This document shows, piece by piece, positions 8,757-16,802 of a DNA stretch of 64,000 bases. This DNA comes from Parasutterella secunda (GTDB lineage Bacteria > Pseudomonadota > Gammaproteobacteria > Burkholderiales > Burkholderiaceae_F), in contig NZ_JAMBLT010000006.1 of assembly GCF_023336895.1 (NCBI RefSeq), positions 1 through 64,000 on the forward strand, in the 5' to 3' direction. The notes below the pieces were generated by a model. That model did no database searches, had not been told where the DNA came from, and was given only the letters and a program-made list of their open reading frames with translations. The stretch's first letter is position 1. The number at the start of each line of letters is the position of its first letter. Both the position numbers and the translations under genes were made by a program.

Positions 8757-9776
8757 ATGACTCTCAAAATGCCTGTTATTGTCCTGCACGATTTCTATAT
8801 TCAAAAAAAGAAGAGTCGTCTCAGTAAGCGACAACAAAAAATTAAAGCCAATAAGCTCAAACCTATCCCATATCAATATTTGATTCCTCAAATTTTCCCA
8901 AAAATCACGGAGTCTTCAGAGACTTTCGGTAGCGCCTGTGAACCCTCTCGATTTGTTATTTTGGATGGGAATACGCCTGGAAATAAAATAGCCTTAAGAA
9001 CTTTAGTATGTGGCAAATTTAAAACTTTCAAAGAAGGCCCGCAGCTCCTACTTGAATATCTCGGTTATACGGGCAAAGAGGGTGACTTTATCGATGAACA
9101 TCTAAATATTTGGCCCTGGCTTCCTGGTACGTATTTGCAGTTTATACCTCGAGGCTACCGTCATTGTGAAAACTATCCCAATTGTTGTGAACTACGCTTT
9201 AAAGCCTCTCGCTCACAAATTAAAAAACGGTTCTATTCATGCACATTACCATTTTTCTATTTCCATCAAAATGAAGACGGAATGTTCCCCAGCAGCGATG
9301 TGCTTGAGGTATTTGGGTTGTCAATATTCATTCAAAAGACTGAACTCAAAGATATGATTATTCGAGAAGGCAATCTTTACGAAGAAGAGAAGGCCCGTTT
9401 CCTCGCAGAACACCCCGATTTTGATCCTAATGAGTTCTACGTTACTGTTCGAAAAGCCAACTTCTGTAAAGTCACACCGAGTTCTAAAAACTCAAGTGTC
9501 GATGAAATTATCGCTGAAGTGATTGCTGCTGAAAAAATCAAAGCTTATGGGCAAAACATTTGGAAGCTGACCGTCCCTTGGATAGTCCTGGACAAAGACC
9601 ACGACCAAATGATTCCACTCAACATTTACACACCTGAATTAGACTGCTCCGGAAAGAAGCAGGCATTTGCGCCAGGCGATGTAATCTACAGCGAAACCTT
9701 TCTGATGGGACGGGTTTTATCAAAAGAAGAATGGGAGCATTGCTCTTTGAATTACTATGGGATAAAAGATGACTAA
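8757..9776 (+). CDS. Hypothetical 339-residue protein
   Basis: The product has a basic N-terminus (KKKSRLSKRQQKIKANK near 17-33) and then mixed alpha/beta sequence. It contains a Cys/His-containing stretch (YRHCENYPNCCELRF, about 136-150). CAGGAG lies 9 bases upstream of the ATG. Its stop overlaps the start of a 66-residue gene by 8 bases, so the two are translationally coupled. The pair may be a two-component cassette, but nothing in the sequence names its function. Confidence 0.65.
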   Translation: MTLKMPVIVLHDFYIQKKKSRLSKRQQKIKANKLKPIPYQYLIPQIFPKITESSETFGSACEPSRFVILDGNTPGNKIALRTLVCGKFKTFKEGPQLLLEYLGYTGKEGDFIDEHLNIWPWLPGTYLQFIPRGYRHCENYPNCCELRFKASRSQIKKRFYSCTLPFFYFHQNEDGMFPSSDVLEVFGLSIFIQKTELKDMIIREGNLYEEEKARFLAEHPDFDPNEFYVTVRKANFCKVTPSSKNSSVDEIIAEVIAAEKIKAYGQNIWKLTVPWIVLDKDHDQMIPLNIYTPELDCSGKKQAFAPGDVIYSETFLMGRVLSKEEWEHCSLNYYGIKDD

Positions 9777-9969
9777 TAGGAAACAAAGCGCAAAAGAAAG
9801 ACCTTTTATTAACCTACCTAATGGTAAAAGAACTTCTTTTGCTTATTTATCTCGGGTTGCAAACGGTGACAAACCAATTAGTCTTGAACAGTTGAAGGAG
9901 TCACACATATGGTCTACCTTAGAGCAAAATGAAAAATTAAGACTTTTAAGCTATTTCAAGACGAAGTGA
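9769..9969 (+). CDS. Small hypothetical protein coupled to the preceding gene
   Basis: A basic 66-residue protein whose ATG overlaps the end of the 339-residue gene. The sequence (ISLEQLKESHIWSTLEQNEKLRLL) is helical. The tight coupling argues that it is a real gene. No family is recognised. Confidence 0.5.
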   Translation: MTNRKQSAKERPFINLPNGKRTSFAYLSRVANGDKPISLEQLKESHIWSTLEQNEKLRLLSYFKTK

Positions 9970-10055
9970 AAAACTCTTTCAATCGAGAAAATTCACTACC
10001 GCTGAGAAACCGTAAATAAAGAAAAATATCCCTTTTCTGAAAAGTTTTGAATGTT

Positions 10056-10090
10056 AAAAAGCCGACCTCCTAAAGACAGGAAGTCGGCTG
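10056..10090 (-). terminator. Terminator after autotransporter 2
   Basis: On the minus strand AGCCGACTTCCT pairs with AGGAGGTCGGCT around a six-base loop, then TTTTT. The stem occupies 10060-10089, just downstream of the autotransporter stop codon at 10113. Confidence 0.9.
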
Positions 10091-10112
10091 CGGTTAATTA
10101 ACGTAAGCTAGG

Positions 10113-13103
10113 TTAGAAATTCCAACGCAAGCCGACGTTAAAGAGGTACGGGTTTTCAACATCGCCACCGGAAGTGCGTTCCAGTTCACCGTAAACGTAG
10201 GCTTGTTTCCCTAATTGGAATTGGGTGCCAACGCCATAGGTAACCCAACCGCCTCCGAGATCTTCGCTGAGATCGCTCGTGAGGTTGTTCTTAATGGCTT
10301 TGCCTTCGGCTTCGCCCAAGAAATCATACGAATAGGAAACTGTGGCATAGACGGTTCCCGCCTTTTCAGGGAAATTCATCCCGGCGCGAACGCCGAGTCT
10401 GGTGATCAAGCTTTGATAGTCATCTTGCTCGATTTTGACTTGATTGGACGCTTTAGCGTTATCGCCGGAAATAAAGCCGTAGGTTAATTCGACTTGAGGT
10501 TCAATGTAGGCACGTTCTTGCAAGAAACGGAATGTGTGCCCGCCTTCCATGGACAGACTGAAGGCATTGGAGTCCGTGTCAAGCTTCATGTTGCCGGCAT
10601 GAATATCATTCTTCAAATAACCATACCGACCAATGACGTCCAAATAAGAGCCGGTGTTCGTGAGGTATGTGGCATAAGCGGCAAGACTGTAAGACTTGCC
10701 GTCTGCGCTGCCATTGACCAGATCCGCGTCAGAGTCTGTATAGGAGAAGGCGCCGCCGACAATCAAATTGGGATTGATGCGATAGTCGCTGCCGACCTGA
10801 ATGGTGGTGTGATCCATGCTGATTTCGTCGCCGGAGCCCCATTCGGATTCACCGCCATAAACACGAGCCCAGGCGCCAATCGCAGACTCAGAAGCGCGAA
10901 CTTCGCCCAAACGTTTGGTGAGGTGATTGATTTCATTTCTCCACTGGACCAAGCTCATGGCGTTGACAGAACTGTAGTCGGCAAGCTTGGTGTTGGCCGC
11001 TTGTGTCGTATTCGTTTGGCCATCAGCCGTTGTCGTTCTTGTCCATTTACCGTTAATGTCGCCTTCTTCGACCACTTCAGTCATGGCAATACCATCGGCT
11101 GTTTCAGCCAATTGAACCGCTTGCAGGTCGGAGACATTTTCTTCAGTGATTTGGTCGGAATTGATGCCGGAATAGTTAACATTGAGAGCGCCGCCTTGGC
11201 CTTCTTCAACAGAGCCGACAGAAAGCGTGGCGGTGGAGATAGAGCCATCTTGATTGGCAACGCTTGAAGCGTTAAATGTGCCGCCATTTTGACTGAGCTT
11301 TAATGTTTGCACTTCCACTTTTTGTTCGGCAGAAGAGGTTTGAATCACGCCGCCGTCCATGGAAAGATTGTCGGCTGAGAAAGTGCCCGTTTCCTTGAGA
11401 AGCGACACGGAACCTGCGTCTTGCAGATTGAGGTGGTTAACAAAACTGTCTCCGGTTACTTTCCACGTGCCGCCTTGGGTCATTGTCATAGAGAAGTTTT
11501 TAACGTCAGACTTCTCTTGCGGGGGATTGCCTGTAATTTTGCTTTGGCCTTCAAGGTAGGAATTTTCACCGGATAATGTTATGTCAACAGTAGCGTCAAC
11601 GCCTGTGCCCGAAGTGGCCTCATCGTAACTGAAAGAAATATCACCATTAATTTGCGTGGTGGATTGAGTTTCTTTATTGATAACAACAGAGGCGTCTCCA
11701 CGAGCAACAATGGCGTTATCTGCGTTAATGATGGTATTACCCTCGATTGATACATCTCCTGCGCTCATGGCAGAAATACCGCTCGAGTTGCGTTCAGCAT
11801 TTGTGGACTTTGCTTCAATGACGATATTGTCGGCCTTGATGGAAAGCTTAGAACGTTTAGCTGGATCAAGGTCATTACTGGCGACGTGAATCGCTCTCGT
11901 ATCGGTTCCACCTTCAGCGTAAATTGAAACATTTTGTCCGGTGATGTTTGCTTGACCACCGTTCTTTTTCCATTCAGCAGTATTATCAACCCATATACCG
12001 AAGGCTCTGGAGGAAGGATTTGATTGAGTGTTGATTGCCTTAATTAAAACCTGATCCGTTTCCTTCGTTCCAATGTTTAATGTTCCATTTGTACCAATAT
12101 AGGCACCGACCGCCTCGATATTTCCTGTTGCATTGGACGTAATATTTGTACCAATCATTGTCAAGCTGGAGTGATTGTCGAGACTGCTATAGACTTGAAT
12201 GCCATTCGCACTAGAGAGTGCATCTTCAGTTTGTGTACCAGTACTAATTGTTGTCAGAGAAATGAGACTGTCTTCAGCTCCAATTGAAATGTCACCGCCA
12301 TGTAATGCAGAGATTCCACTAGCTTGATGCCCAGCTTCTGTCGTAATGAAAATATATTTTGCAGCAGCTTCTATTGATGAGTCTGGAGCAGACTCCTTAC
12401 CTTCGGCCCAAATGCCCGTCGCATTATTTGAAAAGATAGTTTTTATATCAATATCATTTACTTCGGAATTGCCAAGCGTGATGTTTGCACCATCTAGTGC
12501 TTTAATGCCTGATATTACATGTGGGTTATACGTTGATGTGGATGCCGTTTGAGTTTGTATTTTTATGGTTTGCGCATTTTGACCTATGGTAATCTGGCCA
12601 TTATTTTGGCCAAAAACAGAAATGAGGTCTTTATTTAAATCTGTTATCGTGGTTCCTATATTAATCTCTTTTGCATTAACGACTAGGGATGAATCCGTTC
12701 CGTTTCTAACGCCATAGACTTTCCCATCTAATCTCACATAATCAGTAGAGGAAGAACCGATAAGTACCTCTGAGCCTTTATTTGCATATACAGCTGCGGC
12801 TGCCCCCTCAACGTCAATCTTAGAGCCCTCAACAGTTAATTTAGCTCCATACGCATATAATGAGTCGCCGCTCTTTCCTTTTTCTACTCTAATGTCATCA
12901 GTGATTTGACCAATTGATGCAGAAACGCTGACATCGTCTTTAATTACTCCCCCCTCGCCAAATTCTTGAGTTTGGTCATTAACAAATAAAGTTCCATTTA
13001 ACTTTACTGTTGCAGCATTAGTAGTAGAAAAAACACTCGTCATCAGCACTGCCGTAGCGATAGCAGAAAGCCGTGCCAATTGATATTTTTGTTTTGATTT
13101 CAT
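10113..13103 (-). CDS. Autotransporter adhesin-like protein 2
   Basis: This is a 996-residue type V secreted protein. The start at 13103 is chosen because AAAGGAG lies 8 bases upstream and because it gives a normal signal peptide (MKSKQKYQLARL to STTNAA); an upstream in-frame start adds 21 residues without a ribosome site. The passenger (about 30-730) is a Thr/Ser/Asn/Gly-rich beta-helix-like repeat region. A linker with NAMSLVQWRNEINHL leads into the C-terminal barrel, from about 740 (IGAWARVYGGESEW) to the terminal VGLRWNF. The barrel is clearly paralogous to that of the 2717-5218 gene. The IS3 element ends 210 bases upstream of the start and could influence transcription. Confidence 0.9.
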   Translation of the reverse strand: MKSKQKYQLARLSAIATAVLMTSVFSTTNAATVKLNGTLFVNDQTQEFGEGGVIKDDVSVSASIGQITDDIRVEKGKSGDSLYAYGAKLTVEGSKIDVEGAAAAVYANKGSEVLIGSSSTDYVRLDGKVYGVRNGTDSSLVVNAKEINIGTTITDLNKDLISVFGQNNGQITIGQNAQTIKIQTQTASTSTYNPHVISGIKALDGANITLGNSEVNDIDIKTIFSNNATGIWAEGKESAPDSSIEAAAKYIFITTEAGHQASGISALHGGDISIGAEDSLISLTTISTGTQTEDALSSANGIQVYSSLDNHSSLTMIGTNITSNATGNIEAVGAYIGTNGTLNIGTKETDQVLIKAINTQSNPSSRAFGIWVDNTAEWKKNGGQANITGQNVSIYAEGGTDTRAIHVASNDLDPAKRSKLSIKADNIVIEAKSTNAERNSSGISAMSAGDVSIEGNTIINADNAIVARGDASVVINKETQSTTQINGDISFSYDEATSGTGVDATVDITLSGENSYLEGQSKITGNPPQEKSDVKNFSMTMTQGGTWKVTGDSFVNHLNLQDAGSVSLLKETGTFSADNLSMDGGVIQTSSAEQKVEVQTLKLSQNGGTFNASSVANQDGSISTATLSVGSVEEGQGGALNVNYSGINSDQITEENVSDLQAVQLAETADGIAMTEVVEEGDINGKWTRTTTADGQTNTTQAANTKLADYSSVNAMSLVQWRNEINHLTKRLGEVRASESAIGAWARVYGGESEWGSGDEISMDHTTIQVGSDYRINPNLIVGGAFSYTDSDADLVNGSADGKSYSLAAYATYLTNTGSYLDVIGRYGYLKNDIHAGNMKLDTDSNAFSLSMEGGHTFRFLQERAYIEPQVELTYGFISGDNAKASNQVKIEQDDYQSLITRLGVRAGMNFPEKAGTVYATVSYSYDFLGEAEGKAIKNNLTSDLSEDLGGGWVTYGVGTQFQLGKQAYVYGELERTSGGDVENPYLFNVGLRWNF

Positions 13104-13360
13104 GGAGAAGACTCCTTTTGAGTTAAGTACAAAGCTATTATAGGATTGAGTATTTTTGTAACTCAACTATTTTTTGAATTTAAAGAGTGAGGAGTTTTGA
13201 AAACAGAATTATTCTTTTCTTTTAAAAGGTTCGAAACGAGCTATCTTTATGAAATTCCATAGAAAATTAGACTGACAAACTATTGATCAAGTTTGTATAA
13301 AAACAACATATTTGGAATAGGGTTGCAGAACAGGAATTTTGAATCTCTATAGAAACCTCA

Positions 13361-14116
13361 TTAAATCGAGTTCAGAAGCTGAACGTAGTACTCATTGGGC
13401 GATTTCATCCCCAATTTTGAATGAGGCCGACGTCCATTATAGTAGTAAAGCCAGTCCTGCACATGGCTCTTGGCCTCCTCTCGTGAATTAAAGCTTCCGT
13501 TTAAAGGCAATGTTTCTCGTTTTACAGTGGCCCAAAAAGCTTCTGCAGGAGCGTTATCCCAACATTGAGCACGTCGACTCATTGAGCTTCGTAATTGGTA
13601 TTCTTGCAGTGTTTCTTGAAAAGCTTGGCTACAGTATTGAGAGCCTTGATCGCTATGAAAAATACAACCTGCATCGGGTTGTTCATTCTCATAAGCCTTT
13701 TTTAAAGCATTGATAACCAGTTGTTTGGTCATGCGCTTATCAAAGCAATAGCCAACCAATCTGCGCGTCCCCAGATCAATCACACTGGCTAAATACAGCC
13801 AACCTTCAGCCGTTGGAATATAAGTAATATCACCGCACCAAGCTTGATTAATTCCAAACTCATCAAAGCGCCTATCTGGCAAATTGGGCGCTTTGAGCAA
13901 ATCGTGTTCACTGTCAGTGGTACAAACATACTTTCGATGAAAACGATGGAATAATCCCTCCGCTTTCATCAATCGACGTAGGCGTTTTATATCAATACTG
14001 ATGCCCTTTTGCCTAAGCAATCGATAGCAAACAAGTACGCCGGGGACATAGCTTTTTGTCACGGTTTTAATTTCTGCTTTGAGCGTTTCAAGAATAAAAG
14101 CGTCGGTATGAACCAC
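13361..14116 (-). pseudogene. IS3-family transposase OrfB, catalytic part after a nonsense codon
   Basis: This stretch encodes the DDE integrase core of an IS3-family OrfB. The first Asp is in WCGDITYIPT, the second in HSDQGSQY, and the Glu in AEAFWATVKRE; the family C-terminus HSKLGMKSPNEY follows. All three catalytic residues are present. Upstream in the same frame, separated only by a TAG at 14147-14149, lies the rest of OrfB (SGFYA before the stop, RNSDKEHRFGV after it). The position is normally Trp, so the stop looks like a TGG to TAG mutation. Activity would need readthrough or reinitiation, so the element is probably inactive unless complemented. Confidence 0.8.
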
Positions 14117-14146
14117 TCCAAACCGATGCTCTTTATCACTATTTCT

Positions 14147-14530
14147 CTAGGCATAAAAACCGCTGACGCTGACGCCCAACAAATGACAAGCACGGGTGAC
14201 TGGCAAAGCAGCATGCCGACCAACTTCTGCACAACGAATGCAGTGTTCAAGGAAGGCGTACCTCGTTACGACATCTTTGCGAAGTACGCCGCTGCTTTTT
14301 TTTAGAAAAGCAATTTCTGCTTCTCGTTCTTTCAGAGCCTTGCGTAACCGAGCATTTTCTTCAGATAAGGAAACATTCTCTGAAGGCATTTGCCCTTTGG
14401 CTTGAATGATCCAACGATTGAGTGTTTTGTAACTGATCCCAAGACTATTGGCAACGCTCAGTTGAGATTCTCCGTTTTGGACACGGATGATGGCTGATTT
14501 TTTAAATTCTTCAGAAAAGCGTTTGTGCAT
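14147..14530 (-). pseudogene. IS3-family OrfA joined to the N-terminus of OrfB
   Basis: The start at 14530 has GAGGATC upstream. Residues 1-80 form OrfA, with an HTH (QLSVANSLGISYKTLNRW) and a leucine-zipper-like coiled coil (EENARLRKALKEREAEIAFLKK). A run of eight A follows, the usual frameshift site. In this copy the OrfA frame runs straight on into OrfB-type sequence (KDVVTRYAFLEHC to GVSVSGFYA) and stops at TAG. In another frame the run reads KKAAAYFAK, the common end of OrfA in this family. A base gain or loss in the run may therefore have fused the frames. Confidence 0.75.
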
Positions 14531-14612
14531 TTTGATCCTCATTTCTGTCAAGTATTTTAAAAAAGTGAGAATCAAAATTCCGAAACTACGACCTTATTTC
14601 ACCCTTTTCAAA

Positions 14613-14636
14613 TCCTCCGGCTTACCGCCGGAGGGA
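14613..14636 (-). terminator. GC-rich hairpin, possible primase terminator next to IS end
   Basis: TCCTCCGGC and GCCGGAGGGA form an 8-9 bp stem with a short loop, 26 bases downstream of the primase stop. The U tract is weak (ATTTGAAAAG). The IS end is only 12 bases further on, so the insertion may have removed the original tail. Confidence 0.4.
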
Positions 14637-14661
14637 TCTGAATAGAATAAAGATTGAATAG

Positions 14662-15993
14662 CTACCCGATGAGTCTTTTGACTAAAACATCATTAAAGTC
14701 AACGCCTTTGACGCCTTCAGGGATATCCATTTCTGGCACATGTACCAAAACCTTAATTCCCTCTTGCATCAAACGAGTCTTGAGGTCCTCGGCTGCACGC
14801 TCCCCCTCCCCGCTTGTGTCTTTGTCCGCATAAATGTGAACTTTTTTGACACCAGCTGGAACTTGAAAGGTTCTCATCCCGTTTGCACTGATCACAGACC
14901 AACACGCCATACCGGTTAACCGCATGACCGATAATGCAGTCTCCAGCCCCTCGGCAATGCCGAGCTCCGGTTTTACCGAAGTTAACCGGATTGCCGCCCC
15001 GTTAATACTCATGCCGTCAGGCACGCTCATTAACTTTTTGGGTGATGGCACTTTGGCCTTAAAACCGTTAAAGCTTAAGTAGGTTCTGTGTAGTGTCACC
15101 AAATTGCCTTCACAATCGGTGACGCGGCAAATAAGTGCCGGGTAGGTGCCCAACACTTTCTCACCATCAGCATAAAAAAGTCCAGGATGCACAGCAAAGC
15201 TCTCCAATCCCTTGCCGTTTGCCGGCAGAATAAATCGCCGCATGAGATAACGTCTGGCCGCAAGAATAGCCGCATGATTGGTAGACAACGGCAACGAGTC
15301 TTTCCATATCTTTAATATGGCTCCCCTCTTTTGCTCAGCTGCCCTATCATGCTGCGCTTTTTCTGCTTGAGCTTTAGCCTCGCGTTGCTCAGGTGAATCG
15401 GCTTTGTGGGCCGACCAAATCGTTTTATTAAAACTCTTGTCATCAAACTTAATGGCACGTTTGCCAATCCGTTTGACATTCACCCAATCACCCGCCTGAG
15501 CTCTGATGCCTTCTAGCGCCGTCTTCAAATCCATTCCCCAGAGCGTTACGGTCTTTTGATTCTCCAATTGGAGAGTCACCGTAAAACTTTGAGCATTTTT
15601 AGGATTATTCAAATAAGGAGCATCGTGCAGGACTTTGATGCAGCCCGTGTACTCCTCTTCCTTATCAGGACGTTCTATTCTGGCACCACCCAAATTTCTC
15701 ACTCCCAGTACTCGACCGACTTCGCGTACTGTTTGTGGAAAATTCCAGTTGTTAACCCACATCAGCAACGCAAAACCATCCGGGAAATGCCCACAGGTAT
15801 TGCAAATGCCGTCACCACGTGCTTCGTAGTGAGGGAAAAGACGAAATCCATCCACACCTCCATGTACAGGACAAGGAACGTGGCGTCCGGCTTTTTCAAT
15901 CGCCGGCTGCAATTGAGGGGCCAGAGCCAGGAAGATTTCTTTCCAGCGATAAGACGCTTGGCGTTTGACCTCTTCAATCACATTTGGATTCAT
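14662..15993 (-). CDS. Plasmid primase with zinc finger and Toprim domains
   Basis: The product (about 443 residues) looks like a plasmid or phage primase of the zinc-binding plus Toprim type. An N-terminal CPVHGG (about 42-47), with CNTCGHFPDG about 30 residues later, forms the zinc ribbon. A C-terminal Toprim-like region has IAEGLETALS, the acidic motif IYADKD and a closing DFNDVL motif. A middle coiled region (about 200-230) is charged. The ATG at 15993 is favoured because GAGG sits 9 bases upstream; ATGs at 15999 and 16008 are also in frame. It probably primes DNA synthesis for plasmid replication or for the transferred strand. It stands alone, away from rep and tra. Confidence 0.8.
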   Translation of the reverse strand: MNPNVIEEVKRQASYRWKEIFLALAPQLQPAIEKAGRHVPCPVHGGVDGFRLFPHYEARGDGICNTCGHFPDGFALLMWVNNWNFPQTVREVGRVLGVRNLGGARIERPDKEEEYTGCIKVLHDAPYLNNPKNAQSFTVTLQLENQKTVTLWGMDLKTALEGIRAQAGDWVNVKRIGKRAIKFDDKSFNKTIWSAHKADSPEQREAKAQAEKAQHDRAAEQKRGAILKIWKDSLPLSTNHAAILAARRYLMRRFILPANGKGLESFAVHPGLFYADGEKVLGTYPALICRVTDCEGNLVTLHRTYLSFNGFKAKVPSPKKLMSVPDGMSINGAAIRLTSVKPELGIAEGLETALSVMRLTGMACWSVISANGMRTFQVPAGVKKVHIYADKDTSGEGERAAEDLKTRLMQEGIKVLVHVPEMDIPEGVKGVDFNDVLVKRLIG

Positions 15994-16008
15994 AGTCATT
16001 AACCTCAT

Positions 16009-16445
16009 TTTGTTTTAAAAGTGTTCATTGATGCAATGCGAACGACATTGACTCATTTTTAATCACTCAGAAGAACCATTAAAGCGTGAGTACGCACCTG
16101 AAAGTTTTCATCATTTACAGGCATAAAGATGCGCAATCAAGGGACTGCAAGAATTTTTAATTGGCTTAAAAAGATATCTGGGCGGATTGTATCAAGAGCG
16201 TATTGAGCCAAAATCCCATTTAGGCACAAAGAAGACTCCTTAATTCCATGAGCACTATATTCAAAAATTGAATGGACATTGAAGCTATAAGTTTCTTGAA
16301 ATTATCCGAATACCTTTCACAAAAATAAACGTCTTCAAAGTTTTGCCGGCAAAACTCTTTTTTCAGTGTATCGTATATTCAATAAAGGCATTGACAACCC
16401 CACCCAATCTGACAGATAACTATCTGGAAGACGAATTACAAAAAG
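16009..16445. other. Intergenic region with palindrome copy
   Basis: I see no gene here. The region holds one exact copy of the dispersed palindrome at 16339-16356. It also contains ATTATCCGAATACCTTTC (16301-16318), which recurs with a one-base indel at 16702-16720. Confidence 0.5.
16339..16356. repeat. Dispersed 18-bp palindrome, exact copy 1
   Basis: AGTTTTGCCGGCAAAACT, a perfect palindrome. It is the leftmost copy found, in the gap between the primase gene and the helicase operon. No start codon lies within 90 bases. Confidence 0.9.
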
Positions 16446-16628
16446 ATGATGATCAAAGATACTGAATTATCGCAAGATACAAAAATTCAACGAAAAAAAG
16501 AACTAGGTAAGGCTCTCGCCACCGCGACAAAATTTGGCTTACGCCTCGAATGGATCTTTCGGACGAGATGTTGGAGCGAATTTTCAAAGATGAGTAGCCA
16601 ATCACTGACAAAATACTTCTCAAACTAA
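16446..16628 (+). CDS. Possible small hypothetical gene, maybe frameshifted
   Basis: The 60-residue frame starts MMIKDTELSQDTK and ends with the unusual stretch EWIFRTRCWSEF. In a neighbouring frame the last third reads MDLSDEMLERIFKDE and then stops, which looks more protein-like. One indel near 16535 would join the good N-terminal half to this tail. It may be a decayed small regulator or antitoxin-sized gene; this is a weak call. Confidence 0.25.
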   Translation: MMIKDTELSQDTKIQRKKELGKALATATKFGLRLEWIFRTRCWSEFSKMSSQSLTKYFSN

Positions 16629-16665
16629 TGGAGTTATACGGAATAAAAAAGAACCAGTGAATATC

Positions 16666-16705
16666 GGACGTTTATATGAGATTAATGGACGGTTATTTGA
16701 GATTA
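16666..16705 (+). repeat. Two-copy tandem repeat, 21-bp period
   Basis: GGACGTTTATATGAGATTA (16666-16684) is followed at a 21-base period by GGACGGTTATTTGAGATTA (16687-16705). It lies between the small frame and the helicase operon's terminator. The function is unknown. Confidence 0.6.
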
Positions 16706-16735
16706 TCCGAAATGCCTTTCTTATTTTTAATTACG

Positions 16736-16775
16736 AAAAGTCGCTCAGGGTTTTAAAACTTTTTCCCTGACCGAC
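16736..16775 (-). terminator. Terminator of the helicase operon
   Basis: On the minus strand GTCGGTCAGGG pairs with CCCTGAGCGAC, with one G-G mismatch, followed by TTTT. It begins 28 bases after the stop of the 1738-residue helicase gene and would close the four-gene operon. Confidence 0.65.
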
Positions 16776-16802
16776 CTTTCGCACACAAAATTATCAAAAA
16801 GA

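Larger units (their letters stand above)
13313..14601 (-). mobile_element. IS3-family insertion sequence, transposase frame interrupted
   Basis: The element is about 1289 bp, bounded by roughly 36-bp imperfect inverted repeats. TGGAATAGGG begins at 13313, and the complement of TGAAATAAGG ends at 14601; the shared inner part is GGAATTTTGA. Coding is on the minus strand. I see no convincing target duplication. A solo copy of the orfA-side end lies at 5315. Next to the 14601 end is a GC-rich hairpin (14613-14636) that may be the primase gene's terminator. Confidence 0.85.

Noticed and set aside
10494-11267. Plus-strand 257-residue frame opposite autotransporter 2
   Set aside because: It is antisense to the barrel and linker region and has no recognisable domain.
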